From Riemerella anatipestifer (GTDB lineage: Bacteria; Bacteroidota; Bacteroidia; Flavobacteriales; Weeksellaceae), in contig NZ_QXHU01000004.1 in assembly GCF_009663465.1 (NCBI RefSeq), forward strand, positions 185,646 to 249,645: 64,000 nt of DNA. Direction: 5' to 3'. The notes below the pieces were generated by a model that saw nothing but the letters and a program-made list of their open reading frames with translations, ran no database searches and had not been told where the DNA came from. The position numbers and the translations under genes were made by a program. This document shows, piece by piece, positions 1 through 7,388 of this stretch. Each line of letters begins with the position of its first letter. Position 1 is the stretch's first letter.

Positions 1-1465
1 TGTAGATCAAGGAGTAGGTTACCATTTAGTAGGGTTGCCAGACAATGCTATTAAAGAAAGTAGTCATAGAATTTCCGCTGCACTTAAAAATGTAGGTTAT
101 AAATTGCCAGGGAAAAAAATTACCATAAATATGGCTCCTGCCGACCTCAGAAAAGAAGGTTCTGCTTATGATTTAAGCATTGCGTTGGGGATTTTAGCTG
201 CATCTGGTCAGATTATAGCTCCAGAGATAGAGCGGTATCTTATTATGGGAGAGCTTTCGTTAGATGGAGGTTTACAACCGATTAAAGGTGTTTTGCCCAT
301 TGCAATAAAAGCAAGAGAAGAAGGTTTTAAAGGAATTATTTTACCGAAACAAAACACAAGAGAGGCTGCTATTGTAAACGATTTGGAAGTTTATGGTGTA
401 GAAAATATCAAAGAGGTAATAGATTTTTTTAATGAAAACTGTCCTTTAGAACCAACTAAAGTCAATACACGAGAGGAATTTCACAAAAGAGTAAATCTTT
501 TTCCATTTGACTTTTCGGAAGTTAAAGGTCAAGAGACCGCTAAAAGAGCAATGGAAGTTGCGGCAGCAGGAGGGCATAATATTATTCTCATTGGTCCCCC
601 AGGGAGTGGTAAAACAATGTTAGCAAAACGGATTCCAAGTATTCTCCCTCCTTTAACATTAAAAGAAGCGTTAGAAACCACCAAAATACATTCTGTAGCA
701 GGAAAGATGGGAGCTGAAACTTCCCTTATGACCATCAGACCCTTCAGGTCGCCGCATCATACCATTTCCGATGTAGCGTTAGTAGGTGGTGGTAGTTATC
801 CTCAGCCTGGGGAAATTTCTTTGGCTCACAATGGGGTACTATTTCTAGATGAGATGCCAGAGTTTAAAAGAACCGTTCTAGAAGTTATGAGACAACCTTT
901 GGAGGATAGAGAAGTTACTATTTCCAGAGCTAAATTTACAGTAAACTATCCTGCTAGTTTTATGCTTGTAGCATCTATGAATCCTAGCCCTAGCGGATTT
1001 TTTCCTGATGACCCCAATAATACCTCTTCTTCTTTTGAGATGCAACGCTATCTTAATAAACTTTCGGGACCTCTCTTGGATAGGATAGACATTCATATAG
1101 AAGTTCAAAAAGTAGAATTTGACCAACTGTCCGACAAAAGAAAAGGAGAGTCTAGTGAGATTATCAGACAAAGGGTGCTAAAAGCAAGGGAAATACAGCA
1201 AGAACGCTATCAAGATTTGGCTATTAGTTACAATGCCCAGATGGGACCTAAAGAAATAGAGCGTTTTTGCGAATTAGATGAGGTATCTCTACTTCTAATA
1301 AAAAATGCTATGGAAAAGCTCAATCTTTCTGCAAGGGCTTATGACCGTATTTTGAAAGTATCTAGAACCATAGCAGATTTGGAAGGAGAAACTAATATAC
1401 AAAGCCACCACATTGCGGAAGCTATACAATATAGAAGTTTGGATAGAGATTTTTGGAAGGTTTAA
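1..1465 (+). CDS. comM: YifB/ComM family Mg-chelatase-like AAA+ ATPase, 5' end outside the window
   Basis: The reading frame is open from base 2 without a start, so the N-terminus lies upstream of the window; an in-frame TTG at 35 is not the real start, because conserved ComM sequence (VDQGVGYHLVGLPDN) runs across it. The N-terminal part is the ChlI/Lon-like fold. The AAA+ domain has Walker A GPPGSGKT near 585-615, the RPFRSPHH block, Walker B-like VLFLDEMPEF, and a C-terminal Mg-chelatase domain. ComM-type helicases drive branch migration during natural transformation, and this family is kept in most Bacteroidota. The family is certain; a role in transformation here is inferred from homologues. 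Confidence 0.93.
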   Translation, partial: VDQGVGYHLVGLPDNAIKESSHRISAALKNVGYKLPGKKITINMAPADLRKEGSAYDLSIALGILAASGQIIAPEIERYLIMGELSLDGGLQPIKGVLPIAIKAREEGFKGIILPKQNTREAAIVNDLEVYGVENIKEVIDFFNENCPLEPTKVNTREEFHKRVNLFPFDFSEVKGQETAKRAMEVAAAGGHNIILIGPPGSGKTMLAKRIPSILPPLTLKEALETTKIHSVAGKMGAETSLMTIRPFRSPHHTISDVALVGGGSYPQPGEISLAHNGVLFLDEMPEFKRTVLEVMRQPLEDREVTISRAKFTVNYPASFMLVASMNPSPSGFFPDDPNNTSSSFEMQRYLNKLSGPLLDRIDIHIEVQKVEFDQLSDKRKGESSEIIRQRVLKAREIQQERYQDLAISYNAQMGPKEIERFCELDEVSLLLIKNAMEKLNLSARAYDRILKVSRTIADLEGETNIQSHHIAEAIQYRSLDRDFWKV

Positions 1466-1637
1466 AACAATTTTTTGTTAAAAAATCTTAAATATCATAT
1501 TTTTTATATACATTTGTCCTCTCAAAATAGACATTTATAGGGATAACTTTACATTTTTTAATCGTTTAACAATTAGTAATAAAACGGTCTTCCAAGTAAG
1601 GAATGGTTTTACTTTGGTTTAAATTAAAGGTAAAGTT

Positions 1638-2228
1638 ATGGAAATAATTACGGATAGCCTGCTTATACAAGAGTATCAAAATGGCAATGAACTAGCCCTA
1701 GAAAGGCTTATAGAAAGAAATCAATCTGACCTTTTTAACTTTATTTTTTACAAGGTGCTAGATGAAAGTTTAGCAAATGATATTTTCCAAGATACCTTTA
1801 TGAAAATTATCATCAAGTTGAAAAAAGGAGAGTATAAAGATGAGGGCAAATTTGTACTTTGGGCAAAGCGTATTGCTCACAATCTAATTATAGACCATTA
1901 CCGATTGTTATCTAAGCATAAAAAAGTTTCAGAAACCTCATATTCAGATGAGGAATTTTCTATTTTTGACCATATCAGCGAACCTACGGAAAATATAGAG
2001 GATTATTTAATTTCTCTTCAGATAAATGAAGACCTTATGAAAATGATACAACTCTTACCAGATAACCAAAAGGAAGTGGTAAAACTCCGTTTTTTTGATG
2101 GACTTAGTTTTAAGGAAATTGCAGAGCATACGGATTGTAGCATCAATACCACTTTAGGCAGAGTAAGGTACGCTGTGATGAACCTTAGAAAAATAATGGA
2201 AGAAAATCAAATAATTTTAACAAGATAA
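1638..2228 (+). CDS. RNA polymerase sigma-70 family factor (ECF-like)
   Basis: This 196-residue protein has the two-domain layout of group 4 sigma factors. Region 2 lies around residues 25-95 (YKVLDESLANDIFQDTFMKI, then WAKRIAHNLIIDHYR). Region 4 lies around 130-185, with LPDNQKEVVKLRFFDGLSFKEIAEHTDCS followed by the recognition helix. No anti-sigma gene is adjacent; the next reading frame is a 44-residue basic peptide. The 172-bp gap upstream has no clean TAnnTTTG box, so its promoter may be of another type. Its regulon cannot be read from the sequence. Confidence 0.9.
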   Translation: MEIITDSLLIQEYQNGNELALERLIERNQSDLFNFIFYKVLDESLANDIFQDTFMKIIIKLKKGEYKDEGKFVLWAKRIAHNLIIDHYRLLSKHKKVSETSYSDEEFSIFDHISEPTENIEDYLISLQINEDLMKMIQLLPDNQKEVVKLRFFDGLSFKEIAEHTDCSINTTLGRVRYAVMNLRKIMEENQIILTR

Positions 2229-2275
2229 ATACTAAAGGTTTGAGCTTTTCGTTCTATGGTAAAATATATGTGCCT

Positions 2276-2410
2276 ATGAAAAAAGTTTATCCTAGTGTAG
2301 TAAAGGTAAAATTACCAAAATCTTCTACGATAAAATTTTTATTAGATTTTTCTAAATCCTTATCGGTGCTTTCTTCCAAGAAGAGAGTTTATGTACTTCC
2401 AAAAAATTAA
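2276..2410 (+). CDS. Small basic protein, 44 residues, unknown function
   Basis: An ATG at 2276 opens a 44-codon frame ending in TAA at 2408. The product starts MKKVYPSVVKVKLPKS and is rich in Lys, Ser and Val, with no Cys and no clear membrane segment. It lies 47 bp after the sigma factor gene on the same strand and could be co-transcribed with it. No family is recognised. Codon use looks normal for the window, but the shortness leaves real doubt. Confidence 0.5.
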   Translation: MKKVYPSVVKVKLPKSSTIKFLLDFSKSLSVLSSKKRVYVLPKN

Positions 2411-2411
2411 C

Positions 2412-2419
2412 TAATTTTG
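2412..2419 (+). promoter_or_regulatory. Bacteroidota -7 box for the YjjG-like gene
   Basis: TAATTTTG fits TAnnTTTG. It ends only 6 bp before the ATG at 2426, so the transcript would start at or next to the start codon and be leaderless or nearly so. No clear -33 TTG is seen. Confidence 0.5.
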
Positions 2420-2425
2420 TGCCTT

Positions 2426-3121
2426 ATGAAGATAAGGCACATTTTTTTTGATTTAGACAACACACTTTGGGATCATCGTAAAAATGCGAGACTCACGCTC
2501 CAAAAACTTTTTAATAAATATTTGATTGAGGATAAAATCGGAGTAGATTTTGAAACCTTTCACGAGGTGTATCATACCATTAACGAAGAGCTTTGGGCTA
2601 AAATTAGAGACGGAATTATAGATAAAGAAACTTTAAGAAAACATCGTTTTTATGATGTGTTTCTTCATTTTGGATTAGATGATTTTGAATTATCTCAAAC
2701 CTTTGAAAATCTTTTTCTAGATGAGATTATAGAATACAACGAACTGGTGGAGGGCAGCATTTCTATTTTAGATTATTTAAAAGATAAAGGCTATACTCTT
2801 CATATTTTGTCTAATGGTTTTCAAGAGGTTACTCACAGAAAGTTAGATGGAAGTGGCATTGCTCATTACTTTGATACGGTAACAAGCGCAGACGAAATAG
2901 GACTAAGAAAACCTCATCCTGAGATTTTTCAACTCGCTTTAGATAAAGCGAAAGCAACGGTGGAGGAGTCTTATTTTATAGGAGATGATTGGATTGCAGA
3001 CGCTTTGGGTGCTAGAGATTTTGGTTTGAAAGTTTTATTTTTTGATGTCTTCAACGAAGGTTTTGAGGAGCAAGGCGTTATCAATATTAAATCTTTAGCG
3101 GAGGTAGAGCGTTATCTTTAG
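2426..3121 (+). CDS. YjjG-family HAD nucleotidase/phosphatase
   Basis: HAD-superfamily hydrolase of about 231 residues. Motif I is FFDLDNTLWD (both catalytic Asp) near the N-terminus, motif II is LSNG, the motif III lysine is in RKPHPEIF, and motif IV is GDDWIAD. The fit to YjjG-type noncanonical pyrimidine nucleotidases is good; they dephosphorylate modified nucleoside monophosphates and so help clean the nucleotide pool. A TTG three codons upstream (2417) is also in frame but sits inside the promoter box, so ATG at 2426 was chosen. The exact substrate is not shown by the sequence. Confidence 0.85.
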   Translation: MKIRHIFFDLDNTLWDHRKNARLTLQKLFNKYLIEDKIGVDFETFHEVYHTINEELWAKIRDGIIDKETLRKHRFYDVFLHFGLDDFELSQTFENLFLDEIIEYNELVEGSISILDYLKDKGYTLHILSNGFQEVTHRKLDGSGIAHYFDTVTSADEIGLRKPHPEIFQLALDKAKATVEESYFIGDDWIADALGARDFGLKVLFFDVFNEGFEEQGVINIKSLAEVERYL

Positions 3122-3156
3122 AGAATGCAGAGCCATAAGGAGTGGTAAAAAATCCT

Positions 3157-3164
3157 TACTTTTG
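3157..3164 (+). promoter_or_regulatory. Bacteroidota -7 box for trpS
   Basis: TACTTTTG matches TAnnTTTG and gives a leader of about 50 nt before the trpS ATG. The leader contains TCCTTT and AAAGGA arms at about 3168-3186 that could pair as a short hairpin. No T-box features are seen. Confidence 0.55.
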
Positions 3165-3218
3165 TAAATCCTTTCCTGATAAAGGAAGGGATATTTAATT
3201 TAAAAAATTAGAAATACT

Positions 3219-4187
3219 ATGTCAAGAATACTTACGGGAATTCAAGCTACGGGAACGCCTCATTTAGGAAATTTGTTAGGAGCGATAATCCCAGCAATAG
3301 AGTTATCTAAAAATCCTGAAAACGAATCGTTTTTATTTATTGCCAATATGCATTCTTTAACCCAAATAAAAGATGCAGAAGTACTAAAACAAAATACTTA
3401 CGAAATAGCGGCTGCGTGGTTGGCTTTCGGTCTTGACACGGAAAAAACTTATTTCTATAGACAAAGTGATATACCCGAAGTATGTGAATTGTCGTGGTAT
3501 TTGTCTTGCTTTTTTCCTTATCAAAGGCTTACTTTAGCTCATTCATTTAAAGATAAAGCAGACCGTTTGGCAGACGTAAATGCTGGACTTTTTACTTATC
3601 CCGTTCTTATGGCAGCGGATATACTTCTGTACGATGCAGAGATAGTTCCTGTAGGAAAAGACCAATTACAGCACTTAGAAATGGCAAGAGATATGGGAGC
3701 GAGGTTTAACAATCAAATGGGAGAAACTTTTGTATTACCACAAGAAGAACTGCAAGAAAATACCAAGTATGTGCCTGGTACTGATGGTAACAAAATGTCT
3801 AAATCTAGAGGAAATATCATCAATATATTTTTGCCAGAGAAACAGCTTAAAAAACAGGTGATGTCTATAGAAACGGATTCTAAAACTTTAGAAGAGCCTA
3901 AAGACCCTGAAACAGATAAAGTATTCGCTTTATACGAACTAATAGCTACACCAGAACAAACAGAACAGTTAAGACAGAAATATTTAGCAGGAAATTTTGG
4001 CTACGGGCACGCTAAAACAGAGCTTCTTAATTTAATTTTAGAAACTTACTCAAAGGAGAGAGAGTTATTTAATTACTATATGACTCACCTTGATGAGCTA
4101 GAAGCTAAACTAAAAGAAGGAGCAGAAAAAACTAGAAAAGTAGCAGCAGAAACTTTAGCTAGGGTGAGAAAAAACCTAGGAATGTAG
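3219..4187 (+). CDS. trpS: Tryptophanyl-tRNA synthetase
   Basis: Class I aminoacyl-tRNA synthetase that charges tRNA-Trp in the cytoplasm. At 322 residues it has the usual bacterial TrpRS length. The HIGH-type signature is TGTPHLGN at residues 11-18, and the KMSKS loop is GNKMSKSRGN near residue 193. The segment AADILLYDAEIVPVGKDQLQHLEM is the typical tryptophan-pocket region. It stands behind its own promoter, after the YjjG-like gene and before a LysE-type exporter. Confidence 0.97.
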   Translation: MSRILTGIQATGTPHLGNLLGAIIPAIELSKNPENESFLFIANMHSLTQIKDAEVLKQNTYEIAAAWLAFGLDTEKTYFYRQSDIPEVCELSWYLSCFFPYQRLTLAHSFKDKADRLADVNAGLFTYPVLMAADILLYDAEIVPVGKDQLQHLEMARDMGARFNNQMGETFVLPQEELQENTKYVPGTDGNKMSKSRGNIINIFLPEKQLKKQVMSIETDSKTLEEPKDPETDKVFALYELIATPEQTEQLRQKYLAGNFGYGHAKTELLNLILETYSKERELFNYYMTHLDELEAKLKEGAEKTRKVAAETLARVRKNLGM

Positions 4188-4233
4188 TTGTTAGGTCATT
4201 TGCTAGAGATTTTGTAATATTGAAAAAAACTAA

Positions 4234-4920
4234 ATGTTAGAACTTATATTTTCTGCTATCGGCTTAGGGCTAATGTTGAGCTTGGTTTTTATAGGACCTA
4301 TTTTTTTCCTGCTTATAGAAACTAGCTTTTCGCGTGGAGCAAGGCATGCATTAACCTTAGATATAGGGGTTATAACTGCAGATTTGGTTTGTATCTTAGT
4401 GGCCTACTTTGCGAGTGATGATTTAGTAGAGATTATAGACAAATATCCTAGTTTTTATAGAATAACGGCTTTTATTATCTTCATTTATGGGATTTTTATG
4501 ATAGTCTCCAAAACTAAAATGAGGATAGAAGGCGAAAAAAAAATCATCAGTCAGAACTATTTTAAAACTTTTTTAAATGGCTTTTTACTAAATATTCTTA
4601 ATATAGGTGTAGTTTTATTTTGGTTGGTTACTGTAATATCGGTGCGAAATCAATATCCTAATCCGTATAAATTTATTTTATACATTGGGATTATGATAGC
4701 CACCTACATTGGGATAGATTTAATTAAAATCCTTTTAGCAAAACAGTTCCATCATAAATTGACTCAAAATCTTGCTAATAAAATACGAAGTGCTGTTGGA
4801 GTGATATTAGTTATCATTAGTGTATTTATATTTATGCAGAGCTTCAAAAAATTTAATAAGTTTGACCAAGAGTTGGAAAGAAGTGGCTATGTGAGGGATT
4901 CTCTAAAAATCAGAAAATAA
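4234..4920 (+). CDS. LysE/RhtB-family transporter
   Basis: Inner-membrane protein of 228 residues with six predicted hydrophobic segments. The first carries the family-typical small-residue and Gly/Pro pattern (GLGLMLSLVFIGPIFFLLIETSFSRG). LysE-type proteins export amino acids or related metabolites; the substrate is unknown here. It lies 46 bp after trpS and directly before the LD-carboxypeptidase, so the three genes may form one transcript with yraN. The C-terminal 20 residues are charged and face a soluble compartment. Confidence 0.8.
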   Translation: MLELIFSAIGLGLMLSLVFIGPIFFLLIETSFSRGARHALTLDIGVITADLVCILVAYFASDDLVEIIDKYPSFYRITAFIIFIYGIFMIVSKTKMRIEGEKKIISQNYFKTFLNGFLLNILNIGVVLFWLVTVISVRNQYPNPYKFILYIGIMIATYIGIDLIKILLAKQFHHKLTQNLANKIRSAVGVILVIISVFIFMQSFKKFNKFDQELERSGYVRDSLKIRK

Positions 4921-4926
4921 TTGTAT

Positions 4927-5856
4927 ATGATAACGTTTCCCAAAAAACTAAAAAAAGGAGCTAAAATAGGCATTGTTTCTCCTGCTGGAGCCGTAGAAGC
5001 CTCACAGATAGAAGCGGGTATAGAACGAATACAGTCCAAAGGATATGAGCCTATTTTAAGTCCATATTGCTTGGGGATTTTTAAGAATGGATACAATTAT
5101 TCTGGAACAGAAAAGGAACGTTTATCAGACATCAATTGGGCGTTTTCTAACACGGAGCTTTCAGCCGTATGGGCAACTAGAGGAGGTTATGGCTGTCAGC
5201 ATCTCATTAAAAAGATTAAGTTATCTGCTTTCAGAGAGAATCCTAAATGGTATATAGGTTATTCGGACAATACTGTAATCCAAAGCTATCTTCTAAAAAA
5301 CGGATTTGCTAGCATACACGGGCAAACACTTAAAACTGCTTCGTTTGGGGTATCGGAAGAAAGTTATCAGCTTATTTTTGATGTTCTTGAGGGGACACTT
5401 CCTAAATATAAAATCACACCACACTCATTTAATAAAGAAGGTGTTGCAGAAGGCATTTTAATAGGTGGAAATTTAGCCTTGGTCTATGCCTTGTTGGGAA
5501 GTCCGTATTCCTTTAATTTTAAAGATAAAATCCTTTTTATAGAAGATATAGGCGAAAACTTTTACGCTCTTGATAGAATGTTGATGGGGCTAGAACTTGC
5601 TGGAGCATTTAGAAAAATAAAAGGGCTTATTATAGGTGGTATGACGAATATGGGCTCCGAAACCGATAATCCAAACTATGAAGACAGCTTTGATAGCTTT
5701 GCTTATGAAATTGTAAAACAAAGATTAGAGAAATATAAAATCCCTATGATGTATCAGTTTCCTAATGGGCATATCTATCATAATTTACCGCTTATTTTGG
5801 GAGCTTCGGTTCGTCTTGAAATTACCTCTGAAAAAGCAGAACTTTTTTATCTATAA
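4927..5856 (+). CDS. ldcA: LD-carboxypeptidase (peptidase S66 family)
   Basis: Cleaves the terminal D-Ala from murein tetrapeptides during peptidoglycan recycling, according to the family. Visible signatures are GIVSPAG near the N-terminus, WATRGGYG, and GYSDNT with the nucleophilic Ser, followed by IHGQ, GGNLALVYALLGSPY and FIEDIGENFYALDRML, which carries one of the catalytic Glu residues. The C-terminal PNGHIYHNLPLILG contains the conserved His. An upstream in-frame TTG (4921) is possible, but ATG at 4927 gives the normal N-terminus. It abuts the LysE gene and lies 3 bp before yraN, consistent with an operon. Confidence 0.9.
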   Translation: MITFPKKLKKGAKIGIVSPAGAVEASQIEAGIERIQSKGYEPILSPYCLGIFKNGYNYSGTEKERLSDINWAFSNTELSAVWATRGGYGCQHLIKKIKLSAFRENPKWYIGYSDNTVIQSYLLKNGFASIHGQTLKTASFGVSEESYQLIFDVLEGTLPKYKITPHSFNKEGVAEGILIGGNLALVYALLGSPYSFNFKDKILFIEDIGENFYALDRMLMGLELAGAFRKIKGLIIGGMTNMGSETDNPNYEDSFDSFAYEIVKQRLEKYKIPMMYQFPNGHIYHNLPLILGASVRLEITSEKAELFYL

Positions 5857-5859
5857 ATA

Positions 5860-6228
5860 ATGGCGGAGCATAATGATTTTGGAAAAGAAGCCGAAAATCA
5901 AGCCGTATTTTTCTTGGAACAAAAGGGCTATAATATCATAGCAAGAAACTACAGATACCTTAAAGCAGAACTAGACATTGTTGCCGAAAAAGATAATACT
6001 TTGGTGGTAGCAGAAGTTAAAGCAAGGCAACACAGTACTTTGGTAGAGCCTCACGAAGCGGTGAACAGGCGAAAAATAAAACTCATTATCTCTGCCACCA
6101 ACGAATTTCTACAAAGCTATCCCAAGAATGTGGAAGTAAGATTTGATATTATTTCTATTATAAAGACAACTCAAGACGCATTTGAAATTACTCATATAGA
6201 AAATGCCTTTGAGAGTATAGATGGTTAG
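5860..6228 (+). CDS. yraN: YraN family protein (UPF0102), endonuclease-like fold
   Basis: Protein of 122 residues with the UPF0102 pattern: GKEAENQAVFFLEQKGYNIIARNYR, then the nuclease-like ELDIVAEKDNTLVVAEVKAR core, with Asp, Glu and Lys in the order of the PD-(D/E)XK fold. The family resembles Holliday-junction nucleases, but its cellular role is not well established. It follows ldcA by 3 bp and is the last gene before a gene-free region with tandem repeats. Confidence 0.9.
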   Translation: MAEHNDFGKEAENQAVFFLEQKGYNIIARNYRYLKAELDIVAEKDNTLVVAEVKARQHSTLVEPHEAVNRRKIKLIISATNEFLQSYPKNVEVRFDIISIIKTTQDAFEITHIENAFESIDG

Positions 6229-6293
6229 GTTACGAAGGCTATTTTTATCCCCAAAAAAAATAATTACATCTTCAATCCACCCCCAAAAACATT

Positions 6294-6481
6294 GGGGCAA
6301 AACAAAAATCAACTGGGGGAAACAAAAAAATATCTGGGGCGATAGACCAACAAGGTGGGGCGACTTAATAATGACGAGGGGCGATACAAAAATGAGGTAG
6401 GGCGAAAGAATAATGACAATGGGCAACAAAAATTGTTGATAAAAAACAGGAAAACAACTTAGGGCGATAGAAGAATGAATG
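6294..6481. repeat. Degenerate tandem array with a strict 21-bp period (array 1)
   Basis: Unit starts at 6294, 6315, 6336, 6357, 6378, 6399 and 6420 keep exactly 21-bp spacing; a weak unit follows near 6441 and a good one near 6461. Each good unit opens with GGGGCGA or GGGCGA and has an A-rich centre, often AAAAATGA or AATAATGA, about 10 bp later. Units differ by several bases, but the phase is kept. The array lies between yraN and the Lgt-like/radical SAM operon and does not code on the plus strand. Confidence 0.8.
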
Positions 6482-6604
6482 GTTTTTATCCATAAAATTG
6501 AATATAATCCAAAAAAACTGAACGCATATCATTAAAATTCCTTAAAATGGTTTTGAAATACAGCTGGGCAGTTTATTTTAGGCTTGACTTTTGTCTAAAA
6601 TATG

Positions 6605-6612
6605 TACCTTTG
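6605..6612 (+). promoter_or_regulatory. Promoter of the Lgt-like/radical SAM operon
   Basis: TACCTTTG is a -7 box, with TTG at 6584-6586 placed 18 bp upstream as the -33 element. It lies 30 bp before the TTG start of the Lgt-like gene and just after the 21-bp array. Confidence 0.6.
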
Positions 6613-6641
6613 GGAAGTAACTTTTCTAAAAATAATAAAAA

Positions 6642-7388
6642 TTGACCATACCTTTTGAACCTGTACTATTTGGAGTAAAAATAAATATCCATTTGATTTT
6701 GGAGTATTTAGCGTTTTTTGTTGGCTTTAGATATTATGTATGGTTGAGAAAGTCGGTGCAGGACACTATACCCAGCCAAAATAGAATTTCTATCATTTTG
6801 GGAGCTACTATTGGAGCTTTCTTAGGCTCTCGGCTAATTGGCTTTTTAGAGAACCCAGTTTTGATTGATTTCAGTCCTAATCAACTAATCCAGTTATTCA
6901 ACACCAAGACTATTATGGGCGGATTATTTGGCGGACTTATTGGGGTTGAAGTAATGAAAAAGATAATCAAGGAAAAACAATCTTCGGGAGACCTATTTAC
7001 CTTTCCTATTATAGTTGGAATTATTATTGGGCGAGTTGGTTGTTTTCTTACTGGAGTTAATGAATTTACTTATGGGACAGAAACCAAATTTTTTACAGGA
7101 ATGGATTTGGGAGACGGGCTCTATAGACACCCTGTCTCTTTATATGAAATAATATTTTTGGTGTTTCTTTTTCTATTTTTGAGAAAAAATAAAGTAACTT
7201 TACAAAAGGAGAACGGATTGTTATTCAAAATATTTATGTTGTCTTATTTTGGTTTTCGATTTATAATTGAATTTATTAAGCCTAATATTTTCTATACTTT
7301 AGGTTTAAGCAGTATCCAATGGCTTTGCATAGTTTGTTGGATTTATTACTTCCCTACCATTAAAAAAATAATAAAAAATGCCTACTAG
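6642..7388 (+). CDS. Lgt-like membrane protein (divergent prolipoprotein diacylglyceryl transferase paralogue)
   Basis: Integral membrane protein of 248 residues with the Lgt fold signatures GGLFGGLIG (residues 93-101), GRVGCFLTG (130-138), YRHPVSLYE (161-169) and GFRFIIEFIKPN (204-215). Compared from memory with E. coli Lgt, Arg143, Arg239 and Glu243 have counterparts at Arg131, Arg206 and Glu210. The position of catalytic His103 holds Phe96 and that of Asn146 holds Cys134. It is therefore probably not the housekeeping enzyme but a relative acting on another lipid reaction. Start is TTG at 6642, 30 bp after the promoter. It overlaps the radical SAM gene by 11 bp, which indicates tight co-expression. 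Confidence 0.8.
   Translation: MTIPFEPVLFGVKINIHLILEYLAFFVGFRYYVWLRKSVQDTIPSQNRISIILGATIGAFLGSRLIGFLENPVLIDFSPNQLIQLFNTKTIMGGLFGGLIGVEVMKKIIKEKQSSGDLFTFPIIVGIIIGRVGCFLTGVNEFTYGTETKFFTGMDLGDGLYRHPVSLYEIIFLVFLFLFLRKNKVTLQKENGLLFKIFMLSYFGFRFIIEFIKPNIFYTLGLSSIQWLCIVCWIYYFPTIKKIIKNAY

Larger units (their letters stand above)
6229..6641. other. 413-bp gap with a hairpin, a 21-bp-period array and the lgt-like promoter
   Basis: No gene is supported here. After yraN there is an A/T-rich stretch, then CCCCAA (6281-6286) facing TTGGGG (6292-6297), then the 21-bp-period array, and finally a TTG/TAnnTTTG promoter for the downstream operon. A minus-strand frame through the array gives a heptad pattern with Ser-Pro at each unit start, which is explained by the DNA period. 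Confidence 0.7.

Noticed and set aside
6109..6429. Minus-strand frame with heptad Ser-Pro repeats across array 1
   Set aside because: The seven-residue period is the 21-bp DNA period read in one frame. The frame runs backwards into yraN and has no promoter or conserved domain.
6294..6481. Possible CRISPR array
   Set aside because: The period is only 21 bp, with no constant repeat of 25 bp or more and no distinct spacers; no cas genes are in the window. The same applies to 22074-22262.
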